Assembly: GCF_016888165.1 (NCBI RefSeq)
Contig: NZ_JACSWC010000320.1
Coordinates: forward strand, 26,121 to 90,120
Origin: Halomicronema sp. CCY15110
GTDB lineage: Bacteria > Cyanobacteriota > Cyanobacteriia > Phormidesmidales > Phormidesmidaceae
DNA: 64,000 nucleotides
Direction: 5' to 3'
Position numbers and translations under genes: made by a program. Every line of letters starts with the position of its first letter. Within the stretch, counting starts at the first letter, position 1. Under the pieces are notes generated by a model, which saw only the letters and a program-made list of their open reading frames with translations, was not told the DNA's origin and searched no databases. Shown piece after piece: positions 1 through 8,770 of this stretch.

Positions 1-269
1 ATCGGGTCGGCCCCTAGCGTCAACCCGGCAACAGCCGCGACTTCCCGGGGAATAAGATCGAGCAGTAATCGGCCCATCATCATCCCGCCCGCCGGATGCA
101 GCGTCACCTGCTTGCCATTGATGTAGTAAGTACTTTTTTGGCCAGAGGATAGGGTGAAATCGCCCTCCTTGTAGGCCACCTCGCAAAAGAGATCGAGCAG
201 GCGATCGCGCACCGCCGCTAGCGGCAACGTTGTCAGGCCCAAAACTGAAGGGGGATTGCTCAAAGTCAT
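1..269 (-). CDS. pyrE: Orotate phosphoribosyltransferase, N-terminal part (cut by window edge)
   Basis: Reading leftward from ATG at 269, the first 89 codons are open and run off the window. The stretch YKEGDFTLSSGQKSTYYING followed by KQVTLHPAGG is the typical N-terminal part of bacterial PyrE, which makes orotidine monophosphate from orotate and PRPP in pyrimidine synthesis in the cytosol. The PRPP-binding loop lies outside the window, so catalytic integrity cannot be judged. It is divergent from the exported-protein gene at 448. Recognition rests on family sequence memory; length of the full protein is unknown here. Confidence 0.85.
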   Translation of the reverse strand, partial: MTLSNPPSVLGLTTLPLAAVRDRLLDLFCEVAYKEGDFTLSSGQKSTYYINGKQVTLHPAGGMMMGRLLLDLIPREVAAVAGLTLGADP

Positions 270-447
270 AGATTCAAAGTTAATAAAAATGCGCCGTTTT
301 TAGCAGGCTGCGCTATAAATGACGTGCGTACAGGCGGATCTAGTTAGGCGAACACCCAACATAGTTTACGCCTCAAAATGCTCATCAAGCGCAGCAAAAC
401 TTTCCCGAATGCTGACGCCGTCGATTTACTGGAGTGAGGAAAGCGAC

Positions 448-852
448 ATGGCCAACTTTATCGTCCGAACCTTGACTGTGACTGTAGCTGCGATGTCGGC
501 AGTCGCGATCGCCTCCGTAGCCAAAGCTGACGAGCCTCCCACGACTCGCTCCGCCTACATTCCTGAGGCCGCGAATGAAATTTTCTTCAACAATTCGCCT
601 TCGTTTAATCAGCGTCGCTCCTTAGGTGGTCAGTTGAGCACGATGTTTGGTGTGGGCGGCTTTCCTGAGCAAAACATCATGCAGGACGGGTATGACGTAT
701 TTAACGCTTACAATTACATGCTGGAACTCCAGACACAATCCGACCCGACCCTGCGCGTGCCTGATTTGATGAGTCCTTACAACACGTCCGTGCAATTTTT
801 GCCCACCACTACGGGAGGGGCGGTTTCCGGTAGTGAGTTTATTTTTGAATAA
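448..852 (+). CDS. Small exported protein of unknown function
   Basis: The product has 134 residues. I chose the ATG at 448 because GGAGTGAGG lies just upstream and the resulting N-terminus is a clear Sec signal peptide: a basic start, a hydrophobic core rich in V and A, and a likely cut after AVAIASVAKA. A longer reading from 319 would bury the signal. The mature part (about 107 residues) is rich in N, F, S and T, has no cysteine, and ends SGSEFIFE. I do not recognise a domain. It is probably periplasmic or outer-surface. A TATAAA at 314-319 could be a -10 element, but I see no convincing -35. Confidence 0.7.
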   Translation: MANFIVRTLTVTVAAMSAVAIASVAKADEPPTTRSAYIPEAANEIFFNNSPSFNQRRSLGGQLSTMFGVGGFPEQNIMQDGYDVFNAYNYMLELQTQSDPTLRVPDLMSPYNTSVQFLPTTTGGAVSGSEFIFE

Positions 853-1012
853 ACCATTACCTAGCAGGTATGACTTCAGCCGCAGCGACCGGGAATCGCT
901 CGCTTTGTCCACTAGGCTGAGTTGATCAGGTAGATTGAGACCTGCGGCCTGCCTTTACAGCGATGATTGCTGGGCCTGTGGAAAGGAATTTGATTTGGCT
1001 GAATCGTTGCCC

Positions 1013-1537
1013 ATGACCGTCAACCGTTCCGCGATCGCGCTCGGCAGCAACCTCGGGGACTCTTTGGCGATTTTGCAGGGAGCGATCGCAGCGCTAGAGC
1101 GTCATCCTGATGTCACCGTCCTGCGTAGCTCCAGCATTTATCAAACCGCGCCTGTGGGGCCACCCCAGCCCGACTATTTCAACGCCTGTGCATTATTGGC
1201 GAGTTCCCTCGCACCAGAGTCACTGCTGCAATTGTTGTTAGCGATCGAAGGGCAATTTGGCCGAGTCCGGCGAGAGCGTTGGGGCGCACGTCGCCTCGAC
1301 TTGGATTTACTGCTGGTGGAAGATCAGCAGCTCCAAACCCCGAGTTTAGAACTGCCCCATCCCCGGATGTGGGAGCGGGCCTTTGTGATGGTGCCCCTGG
1401 CAGAAATCGCGCCCGACTGGCGACATCCCCAATCGGGACAAACGATCGCCGAGATTTGCGCCACCCTCCCGGCGGACGGCATTCACCGCCTGCCCGATGC
1501 CCAAATTTGCCTCCAGGCCTCCTCTGGGGGACTGTGA
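1013..1537 (+). CDS. folK: 2-amino-4-hydroxy-6-hydroxymethyldihydropteridine diphosphokinase (HPPK)
   Basis: The 174-residue product transfers pyrophosphate from ATP to 6-hydroxymethyl-dihydropterin in folate synthesis. Family hallmarks are visible: AIALGSNLGDS at the N-terminus, SSIYQTAPVGPPQPDYFNAC, and the catalytic stretch RRERWGARRLDLDLLL with the two Asp residues that bind magnesium, followed by LPHPRMWERAFVMVPLAEIAP. The start at 1013 (MTVNRSAIALGSN) fits homologues; an upstream TTG at 935 would add 26 residues with no family similarity. The NUDIX gene follows 77 bases downstream and may be co-transcribed. Confidence 0.92.
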   Translation: MTVNRSAIALGSNLGDSLAILQGAIAALERHPDVTVLRSSSIYQTAPVGPPQPDYFNACALLASSLAPESLLQLLLAIEGQFGRVRRERWGARRLDLDLLLVEDQQLQTPSLELPHPRMWERAFVMVPLAEIAPDWRHPQSGQTIAEICATLPADGIHRLPDAQICLQASSGGL

Positions 1538-1614
1538 TAGTCTATTCCTCACAACACGCGGCCCAGCTTTGTCGGCTAGGGCTACGGTCATTTACTTTAC
1601 CTTAGCCACCCTCT

Positions 1615-2166
1615 ATGCCACTCGGTAACGAACCGCCCCAACTGCTCAAACAGCGTCTGTTGATTAAAGGACGCAAGTTTAACTTTGAAATTAACAGCCT
1701 CCGCTTGCCCAACAAGGCCGAAGGCGAATGGGAGTGCATTCGTCATCCCGGTGGGGCGCTGGCGATTCCGGTGACAGCCGAGGGGCAATTGGTATTGGTG
1801 CGGCAGTATCGTTTTGCCGTGCAGGGTCGCCTGCTAGAGTTTCCCGCCGGGACAGTCGAAGTGAATGAAACGCCGTTGCAAACCATTCAGCGCGAAATTC
1901 AGGAAGAAGTCGGCTACAGCGCCAAATCCTGGCAGTCTTTGGGCAACTTTCCCCTGGCTCCGGGATATTCTGACGAATTTATTTATGCCTTTTTGGCCAC
2001 TGACCTGGAGAAAATCGAGCAGCCGCCAGCGGGTGATGCGGACGAAGACATTGAGGTCGTCTATCTCACGCCAGCCGAGTTTGAGCAGGCAGTGACTAAT
2101 GGCGAAGGCGTCGATGCTAAATCCATCGCTAGCTATATGTTGGCGAAAGCGTTATTAGCGGCATAG
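1615..2166 (+). CDS. NUDIX hydrolase, ADP-ribose pyrophosphatase-like
   Basis: The 183-residue protein has a complete NUDIX box: G-x5-E-x7-REIQEEVGY beginning at the Gly of GTVEVNETP, with all metal-binding acidic residues present. The preceding strands (LVLVRQYRFAVQGRLLEFPAG) match the ADP-ribose pyrophosphatase (NudF) branch, which splits ADP-ribose to AMP and ribose-5-phosphate. The C-terminal part (YLTPAEFEQ) is normal for the branch. The substrate is inferred from the subfamily, not proven. It lies behind folK; the gene to the right converges with a 23-base gap. Confidence 0.85.
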   Translation: MPLGNEPPQLLKQRLLIKGRKFNFEINSLRLPNKAEGEWECIRHPGGALAIPVTAEGQLVLVRQYRFAVQGRLLEFPAGTVEVNETPLQTIQREIQEEVGYSAKSWQSLGNFPLAPGYSDEFIYAFLATDLEKIEQPPAGDADEDIEVVYLTPAEFEQAVTNGEGVDAKSIASYMLAKALLAA

Positions 2167-2189
2167 TCTTGCCGTCATGTCGCGGCGGG

Positions 2190-5100
2190 TCAGTGCTGAG
2201 AGGGACGGGGTGACGATTGGGGTACCCGATCTTTATAGGGATGGGGAATTTTGAGTAAGTCGTCGATCTTCGGGGCCGGCAGCGGCTGGCTGAAATAAAA
2301 GCCCTGACTATACTCACAGCCGACTTGGCGCAATCGCTCCAGCTGCTCTAAGGTTTCGCCGCCTTCAGCGATCGCAAACATCCCTAAGCGATCGCTCAGC
2401 GCCACGATCGTTTCCACAATCTCTTGGTTGACCTTGGCTAACCGCATATTGGACGTAAACGCCTGGTCAATCTTTAACGCACTGAGGGGAAAGCGGTGCA
2501 AATAACTGAGCGATGAATAGCCCGTGCCAAAATCATCGATCGCCAACTGCACTGACAGAGCTTGAATCTGAGTCACTAGCTGCAATAGCTGGGGCGAGTC
2601 CCCCACCAAAAGGCTTTCCGTGATTTCTAACACCAGATATTGACCCGCTAGCCCTGATCCCTCAAGCGCCTGCCTCAGATTGTCAACCAAGTTGGGCGTT
2701 TGCAAATCCTGGGCCGATAAATTCACACTCACCTTCAGGTTTTGAGCAGTGGCATAGCGAGTTTGCCACTGCTTCACCTGATGACACGCGCTGTTGATGG
2801 CCCATTGGTCAATCTCCACAATCAGTCCCGTTTCTTCGGCAATGGGGATAAATTCGCTGGGGGCAATCAGGCCGCGCTCTGGATGCGGCCAACGGGCCAA
2901 GGCTTCCAGACCGTAAATGGTGCCATCACTGAGATTGACAATGGGCTGATAGTACAGCTCTAGCTGCTGGTTCGCGATCGCCTGCCGCAGATCTTGTTCG
3001 AGTTGCAGACGGTCGGTCACCTGCGCATGCAACATCGGGTCAAACATGGCGTAACTGTTTTTGCCATTCGCTTTCGCCCGATACATGGCAATATCGGCGT
3101 CGCGGAGTAGCTCCATGGCGCTGCGGTAAGCCAAGGAACCCATGACGATGCCAATGCTCGCTGTGACCAACACTTCTCGCCGCGCAATGGGAAACGGACG
3201 CCGCAACAGATCCAGCAGCCGCTGGGCCACGATCAGGACTTCTGAGGTGCCGTTGACCGCTTCCAGCAAAATGACAAACTCGTCCCCGCCGAGGCGAGCC
3301 ACTAAGTCACCGGGGCGGACGAGGCGACTCAGCGCGTGAGCCACCAGGGTCAACAATTGGTCACCAACGACATGCCCCAGCGAGTCATTCACCAACTTAA
3401 AGCGATCGAGGTCCAGAAACAGCACCGCAAATTCTTGATGGGGAGGCCGCTTTACCCGTTCTAGCGATCGCTCTAGCTGAGTCATCAGCAGATTACGATT
3501 CGGCAGTTGGGTTAGGGCATCGTGCAAAGCGTTGTGGCGCAGTTGAGCTTCTGCCTGCTGTCGCTCCACTTCGAGCTGTTTGCGATCGCTAATGTCTTGA
3601 ATGATGGCGGCCAGCACCTCAAAATTGCCTTGCTCATCCCGAATCACCGATGCCGTTAAATTCACCCAGAGCACCGACTGATCACGACACACAAAGCGCG
3701 TATCCAGGGTGAACCCTGACTTTTTCGAGCAATCGATGGGGGATAAAAGTTCCTGGTACAAACCTTGGTCGTCGGGGTGAATCAGCTGACTCAGCGAGAT
3801 GGCTTGCAACTCCTGCTCGCCGTAGCCGGTCATGGCACAGTACTTGGCATTGGCCTGCACAATTTGGCCGTCAGACTGACAAAACGCAATTCCCAAGGTG
3901 ACTTGCTCATACAGTGACGTGAAAAAAGACTGCTGATCCCGGAGCGCCTGTTCCGTAGCCTGACGTTTTTGCAGTTCGGCTTGGGCCGCGTGAAACAGCT
4001 CTGATTGATGAATCGCGATCGCCAGTTGATCGGCAATGCGGGAACTCAGGCCGACCGCTTCGGGCACCCACTTGGGGCAGATTTTTCTGAGGGTTAAGCT
4101 GCCCCAAGTCCGCTGGTTAATCTGCAAGGGAACCATCAGCCAGGCACCGGGAAATTGCTTTGCCAGCTGTCGGTGTAAGTTGTCTGCCAGCGTTTTACTA
4201 TCGTCAATACAAATCGCATCGCCTTGTTTAAGAACCGCAGACACAGGATTTTCAGCATCCGGTATCCGTAAGCCTAAACAGGTCGGGGCCGTGTCGCTGG
4301 CTCGATATTCCGCCATGTGCAGCCAACTTTGTTTCCCTGCTTCGTAGCGAGCGATCGCGCCATGATCGGCGTCTAGCAGGGTGCAAATGTCTTCTAACAC
4401 ATAGGGAAACAGGGACTCGATCTCAAATGACTGACGCATCAGTTTGATCACGTCGTTGACCGCCCGCTCTTGCTGGGCCTGACGGTGCAAGGTCTCTTGG
4501 GCCAGCTGCAGGTCAGTCATATCGCGTGAGGTGGCAACCACCCCAGAAATTTTGCCATCATCGCCGACAAAGGGGGCGTAAGTGACCCCAACAAAGCGCC
4601 GATTGGCACCTGGGAAGGTAAACCAGTCGCTGTATTGCACGACTTGGCCCTGCAAGCACTGGTCTAATTGGGGCTTGATCACGGTCTGAAAGGTCTCTAA
4701 TCCTAGTAAATCAGCGACCGAGTGGCCAATGATGTCCTGGCGAGAGATTTGATTCCAATCTAAATAGACCTGGTTTACCACCTGATAGACATAGTTGCAG
4801 TCCAATAAAGCCAGGCCGTCTTGGGTGGCCGAGACGATATGTTCGTATTGTTGCAAGCGTTCTTCATTCGCCTGCCGAATGCCGAGTTCTTGCTGGAGCT
4901 GCTGGTAGGTTTCGGCTTGCTCGATCGCGATCGCCAGTTGAGCCGCGACGCCCTGGGCAATGTGAATATCTTCCGCTGACCAGTTGACATACTGGTGCAG
5001 CCGTCCCAGGGTCAGGCTGCCCCACACTTTTTCGCCAATACTAATGGGCGTCAATAGCCAAGCTCCTGGGTCGGTCTGAGCCAGTTGGCTGTTGACGGGA

Positions 5101-5831
5101 TCCTGGATTGAGCGCGTATCGTTGACTTGCACCACCTCTAATCGCTTCAGCCGTTCGGCAAAAGGATTATCTTGATCAGGAATCACATCGTGGGCTTTAG
5201 TCACCGGTTCCTGATCGGCATTAAAAACAATGCGGTGTATCCAACATTGACGTTCCGGCAAATACTGCACGATGCTCACTTGGGCCTTCAACAGCTCGGC
5301 AATGTGAGCAGCCGAAACTGCAAAGATCGTATCAAGATCTAGGGATTGGTGAATGGCATCAATCACCCGGCTCAACGCCTCGGCTTGCTGGGTCTGCTGG
5401 GTGAGTTGGGCTTGAGTTGCTTTTAACTCACTGATATCGGAGGAAACCCCAATTAGACCCAGCAAATTTTCTTCCGCATCGTAAACCGGAGCAGTATGGA
5501 CTAACGCCATAAACTCGCGGTTGTGGCGATCGCGCACTGGAAACTCCCCCGACCAAGTTTGGCCCTGTCGTAGCTTAGCCAACACCTCTGACGATCGCTG
5601 CTGAGCACTGACAGCTGGCGTCACTGCTGAGATGGGCTGACCTAAAACTTCGCGTTGCGTCCACCCATAAAGGCTCTCAGCGGCCCGATTCCAAAAGCGA
5701 ATGTAGCCTGCGGCATCCGTGGCAATGACGGCTTGGTTAATGGCGTTCAGCAGTCGCGCTGATAACTGACTTGAGCAAATTTGACTCCAATCATTGCCCG
5801 CTTGTTCAAAAGAGGGGGGGTAGCCTGGCAT
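2190..5831 (-). CDS. Multi-sensor diguanylate cyclase/phosphodiesterase (PAS-GAF-PAS-GAF-PAS-GGDEF-EAL)
   Basis: This 1213-residue cytosolic protein should make and/or degrade cyclic di-GMP. By eye the order is PAS (about 25-135), GAF (150-310), PAS (325-440), GAF (455-610), PAS with PAC (630-755), GGDEF (765-935) and EAL (945-1200). The cyclase signature LGGDEF is intact, and RPGD lies exactly five residues upstream, the position of the inhibitory product-binding site. The EAL half keeps EALARW, DDFGTGYSS, KIDQAF and AEGGETLEQ (usually AEGVET). No membrane segment is visible. The GAF domains lack an obvious bilin-binding Cys-His pair. Both enzymatic activities look possible. It is convergent with the NUDIX gene. 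Confidence 0.93.
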   Translation of the reverse strand: MPGYPPSFEQAGNDWSQICSSQLSARLLNAINQAVIATDAAGYIRFWNRAAESLYGWTQREVLGQPISAVTPAVSAQQRSSEVLAKLRQGQTWSGEFPVRDRHNREFMALVHTAPVYDAEENLLGLIGVSSDISELKATQAQLTQQTQQAEALSRVIDAIHQSLDLDTIFAVSAAHIAELLKAQVSIVQYLPERQCWIHRIVFNADQEPVTKAHDVIPDQDNPFAERLKRLEVVQVNDTRSIQDPVNSQLAQTDPGAWLLTPISIGEKVWGSLTLGRLHQYVNWSAEDIHIAQGVAAQLAIAIEQAETYQQLQQELGIRQANEERLQQYEHIVSATQDGLALLDCNYVYQVVNQVYLDWNQISRQDIIGHSVADLLGLETFQTVIKPQLDQCLQGQVVQYSDWFTFPGANRRFVGVTYAPFVGDDGKISGVVATSRDMTDLQLAQETLHRQAQQERAVNDVIKLMRQSFEIESLFPYVLEDICTLLDADHGAIARYEAGKQSWLHMAEYRASDTAPTCLGLRIPDAENPVSAVLKQGDAICIDDSKTLADNLHRQLAKQFPGAWLMVPLQINQRTWGSLTLRKICPKWVPEAVGLSSRIADQLAIAIHQSELFHAAQAELQKRQATEQALRDQQSFFTSLYEQVTLGIAFCQSDGQIVQANAKYCAMTGYGEQELQAISLSQLIHPDDQGLYQELLSPIDCSKKSGFTLDTRFVCRDQSVLWVNLTASVIRDEQGNFEVLAAIIQDISDRKQLEVERQQAEAQLRHNALHDALTQLPNRNLLMTQLERSLERVKRPPHQEFAVLFLDLDRFKLVNDSLGHVVGDQLLTLVAHALSRLVRPGDLVARLGGDEFVILLEAVNGTSEVLIVAQRLLDLLRRPFPIARREVLVTASIGIVMGSLAYRSAMELLRDADIAMYRAKANGKNSYAMFDPMLHAQVTDRLQLEQDLRQAIANQQLELYYQPIVNLSDGTIYGLEALARWPHPERGLIAPSEFIPIAEETGLIVEIDQWAINSACHQVKQWQTRYATAQNLKVSVNLSAQDLQTPNLVDNLRQALEGSGLAGQYLVLEITESLLVGDSPQLLQLVTQIQALSVQLAIDDFGTGYSSLSYLHRFPLSALKIDQAFTSNMRLAKVNQEIVETIVALSDRLGMFAIAEGGETLEQLERLRQVGCEYSQGFYFSQPLPAPKIDDLLKIPHPYKDRVPQSSPRPSQH

Positions 5832-6130
5832 ATCTTCATTTAGCGATTAAACGCTGCTACTGTGACATTCATGCAGTGGCGATGACAGGAAACCGAGCGA
5901 ACTGCTTGCGAATCCAGGCTTTAGCAAAGATTGAGCTCAGGCATTGCGAGCACATGTTTGCTCTTAACAACTTTCTTTGGTCATAGCATACTCATCAGAG
6001 TTGCCAAAACTTAAGGTTTTGACATGAAAGTAAATAATTTTTCTCTGACTACAGTGATTATACTGAGCCGACCGCCAGCGATCGCCTCAACCTGTTTGCC
6101 CAGCTAGCGACGTGAAATTAAGAACCTGAT

Positions 6131-7597
6131 CTAAATCTTCATGCCATGCACGGGCATTTGGCCGGTCTGCAACCGTTGCCAATAGTCTTTGAGGGCGACT
6201 GCCACCTGGTTAGACAGGAGCATACAGCCCAGCAGGTTGGGCAGGGCGATCGCAAACAGCATCATGTCACTAAAGGCCAGAACCGCGCTGGGCTGAGTGA
6301 CTGTACCGACGAAGGTAGCGGCAACATAAATGACCCGATAGGCCACCAACCAGCGATCGCCCGTCAGGTAGCGCCAGCACTGCTCGCCGTAATAGCCCCA
6401 AGAAATAATGGTGGAAAAGGCAAAGAGACAGACCGCCACGGTCAGCATGATGGAGAAGCCGGAAACTGCTTGTCCAAAGGCGATCGCCACCAGCTCAAAG
6501 CCCAACGCCGCGTCGGGTGCCGTTTGATACGCATTGGTCACGACACAGACCAGGGCCGTCAGGTTGCAAATCACAATGGTGTCGATAAACGGTTCGAGGG
6601 AGGCGACAATCCCTTCGCGCACGGGCTCTTTGGTGCGGGTGGCCGCATGGGCGATCGCCGCTGACCCCACCCCCGCCGAGTTAGAAAACAGCCCCCGGCG
6701 CAACCCCTGCACCATGACCGCAATCATGCCGCCTTCGATCGCTTGAGGGCTAAATGCCTCATGGGTAATCAGGGCGATCGCCCCCGGCACCGCTGGCAAA
6801 TTCGCCAACAGCACCCAGACGCCTGACAGCACGTACAACCCCGCCATCGTCGGCACAATGGTCCCCGCTACCGTGCCAATGCGCTGAATGCCGCCGACAA
6901 TGACGACCCCCACGAGGGCCGTCAAGATCAAGCCATAGGCCCAGGGATAGTGATCCACCAGCGGAAAAATTTGAGCGATCGCGGATTGAGTCTGGTTGGC
7001 CTGAAACATGTTGCCCCCGCCCAGAGCTCCGACCGCGCAGAGCAAGGCAAAGGCCAGCGCTAAAAACCGACCCAGTGATGGCAACCCCAATTTGTCCAGC
7101 CCTTGGGAGAGGTAATACATCGGCCCCCCCGCAATCGTGCCGTCTTCGCGGACTGTGCGATATTGCTGCGCCAGGGTGCATTCCACAAACTTACTCGACA
7201 TGCCCAAAAAGCCCGCCAAAGTCATCCACACCACCGCCCCCGGCCCGCCGAGTTGAATGCCGATCGCCACCCCGGCAATGTTGCCTAATCCCACCGTGGC
7301 GGAGAGGGCCGTCGCGATCGCTTGAAAATGGCTCACTTCTCCCGGTTCGTTCGGGTCATCGTAGCGGCCCAGGGTGACCGCGATCGCATGGCGAAAGGCC
7401 CGAATGTTGATCAGCCCCATTCTCAGGGTGAAATAGGTGGCTCCGATTAACAGCCACAAAATGACGAGAGGCAAACCGCCAATACTGAAAAACAGCGTCC
7501 GTTCTAAGACATTGACACTGAAATTGAGCGCTTGATCAAGACTATTCGCGATGGCATCCAAGAAGAGCGTGACATCAAAAGGCAACGACTTCAGCAA
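6131..7597 (-). CDS. Alanine/glycine:cation symporter (AGCS family)
   Basis: About 488 residues, polytopic inner-membrane protein. The family blocks GATYFTLRMGLINIRAF, LSATVGLGNIAGVAI, GGPGAVVWM and FSNSAGVGSAAIAHAAT are present, identifying a sodium- (or proton-) coupled alanine/glycine transporter. No ATG precedes the first helix. The open frame extends to a TTG at 7672, but a TTG at 7597 has GGAGAG close upstream and gives an N-terminus like other cyanobacterial members, so I chose it; the start remains uncertain. No obvious operon partner. Confidence 0.88.
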   Translation of the reverse strand: MLKSLPFDVTLFLDAIANSLDQALNFSVNVLERTLFFSIGGLPLVILWLLIGATYFTLRMGLINIRAFRHAIAVTLGRYDDPNEPGEVSHFQAIATALSATVGLGNIAGVAIGIQLGGPGAVVWMTLAGFLGMSSKFVECTLAQQYRTVREDGTIAGGPMYYLSQGLDKLGLPSLGRFLALAFALLCAVGALGGGNMFQANQTQSAIAQIFPLVDHYPWAYGLILTALVGVVIVGGIQRIGTVAGTIVPTMAGLYVLSGVWVLLANLPAVPGAIALITHEAFSPQAIEGGMIAVMVQGLRRGLFSNSAGVGSAAIAHAATRTKEPVREGIVASLEPFIDTIVICNLTALVCVVTNAYQTAPDAALGFELVAIAFGQAVSGFSIMLTVAVCLFAFSTIISWGYYGEQCWRYLTGDRWLVAYRVIYVAATFVGTVTQPSAVLAFSDMMLFAIALPNLLGCMLLSNQVAVALKDYWQRLQTGQMPVHGMKI

Positions 7598-7787
7598 GAA
7601 TCTCTCCAATGTCAATATATTCAGATTATCAAGACTAAGATGGCTTCGCTGAGCAGACGTATTGCATAGCAAGTCGAGTTCGAACCCTTAGGTCAGCCCT
7701 TTCTTTGTCAGCTTCTGGACTTACACCAATCCTCATTCTGTTCAACTTCATAACGATTTGGCATTGCTGGGAAATCCCCCAAAAATA

Positions 7788-7822
7788 CGCCCCTCATGCC
7801 CATAGCAAAACGATGAGGGGCG
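7788..7822 (-). terminator. Terminator-like hairpin, leftward
   Basis: CGCCCCTCAT at 7788-7797 and ATGAGGGGCG at 7813-7822 form a perfect 10-bp stem with a 15-base loop. Read leftward it is followed by TATTTTTG, a U-rich tail. No convincing gene lies just upstream on that strand, so it could end a non-coding transcript or be left over from a lost gene. Confidence 0.5.
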
Positions 7823-8126
7823 TGACACGAGGATGCGAGTCCAAAGTGAAACGCTCTTCATATAGACGCCTTAGTTTCTGGATTTGGCACCCGCAATGTC
7901 TTGCTTGGCCATTAGGTAGTTTTTGGGAATGAGTCAAGCTATAGTTGTCGGCCTTTTCAATTTTCTGCTCAGCTACCGGCTTAATAAAACCACCTGTTAG
8001 AGCAGACTTCAACTCGCCCAGGGCTGTTTTTCTAGGGCGAGCTATCCATAAATTCGAGACACCTTTGAGGTCAAGCCTTACCGCGTCCTCATTCACCCTA
8101 AAGACTAGTGAGCGTCAGACTAAAAA

Positions 8127-8240
8127 TCAGGTCTTGCTCCCGCAGGGAGCCACTGCGGGAACGACAGGCTCAGCCCGCAAGTACGGATCCTGCTCATCCT
8201 GAGCTTTTCGTAGGCCGTGCCTTCCCGAAGGGAATCGGAT
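8127..8240. repeat. Cluster of short hairpins
   Basis: GCTCCC-GCA-GGGAGC and the overlapping alternative CCCGCAG-N7-CTGCGGG occur together near 8136-8161, and TTCCC-GAA-GGGAA occurs near 8223-8235. Such stacked hairpins are common in dispersed palindromic repeats of cyanobacteria. Family membership cannot be told from one copy. Confidence 0.35.
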
Positions 8241-8391
8241 ATTAGCGAGTATGCCTAACCCAAAAGTCAAGAACTGACAGAGCACTAGAGGCTGCCGCCT
8301 TTTTACGACAAGGAGCTAACGGCAAAATAGGCAACCGCCTCTGAGAAATCATTGCGATCTGGTCATGGGTGGCAATTAAACCATGCCTGAT

Positions 8392-8420
8392 GTTTTCTTA
8401 AGGTTTTCTTAAGGTTTTCT
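8392..8420 (+). repeat. Direct repeats with 11-bp period
   Basis: The unit GTTTTCTTAAG occurs at 8392-8402 and 8403-8413, followed by GTTTTCT at 8414-8420. An 11-bp period is typical of tandem sites for OmpR/PhoB-type response regulators. The core CTTAAGGT resembles but does not match the cyanobacterial Pho box. Confidence 0.5.
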
Positions 8421-8600
8421 CGTGTAAAACATTTGACCTATGCGCTGAGTGTCTATGACTTTGGAGGAAAAACGATATCTAGTGTCTGTTTATTAAGCTG
8501 CTTATCTGGAATCGCTGTATTTAGATCGCCGGAGGTAAATTCACAAAATAGCTTCAAAGGTTTGAAACTTTATTTTTTCTTCATGTTTGAATGTCGGTTT

Positions 8601-8697
8601 GTGGGGTGTCGCCCTCGACATAAGGGGGTGAGACCTCATGTTTTAGGGGTGGGACCCCTGGCATCTGTATGGTGTCCCACCAGCTTTGTGGTGGGTC
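8601..8697 (+). promoter_or_regulatory. Structured leader with mutually exclusive stems
   Basis: Several stems compete. TGTCG-N4-CGACA pairs 8607-8620. AGGGGT-GGG-ACCCCT pairs 8645-8659. GGTGGGAC (8648-8655) can pair with GTCCCACC (8674-8681), whose CCCACC half can instead pair with GGTGGG (8690-8695). The block sits 75-170 bases before the start of the gene at 8771, so it could be a leader RNA that switches folds, or simply a palindromic repeat. Function is inference. Confidence 0.35.
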
Positions 8698-8770
8698 TCT
8701 CCCTCTTTTGCCGCCAGCGGAAATAATTTAACTATGAATGGCATCAGTTTCATTGAGGAAGGATGCATCA

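Larger units (their letters stand above)
7598..8770. other. 1.17-kb non-coding stretch with hairpins and direct repeats
   Basis: I see no convincing gene here. A possible 100-codon leftward frame (8096-7794) has no recognisable family and ends inside a hairpin. The stretch contains a leftward terminator-like hairpin near 7800, a hairpin cluster near 8130-8240, an 11-bp-period direct repeat at 8392-8420, and a dense set of overlapping stems at 8601-8697, each listed separately. Confidence 0.6.

Noticed and set aside
7680..7700. GAGTTCGAACCC resembling a tRNA T-loop
   Set aside because: I could not fold acceptor, D and anticodon arms around it on either strand.
7794..8096. 100-codon leftward frame
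   Set aside because: No family similarity that I can see, no ribosome site of note, and its end lies inside a terminator-like hairpin.
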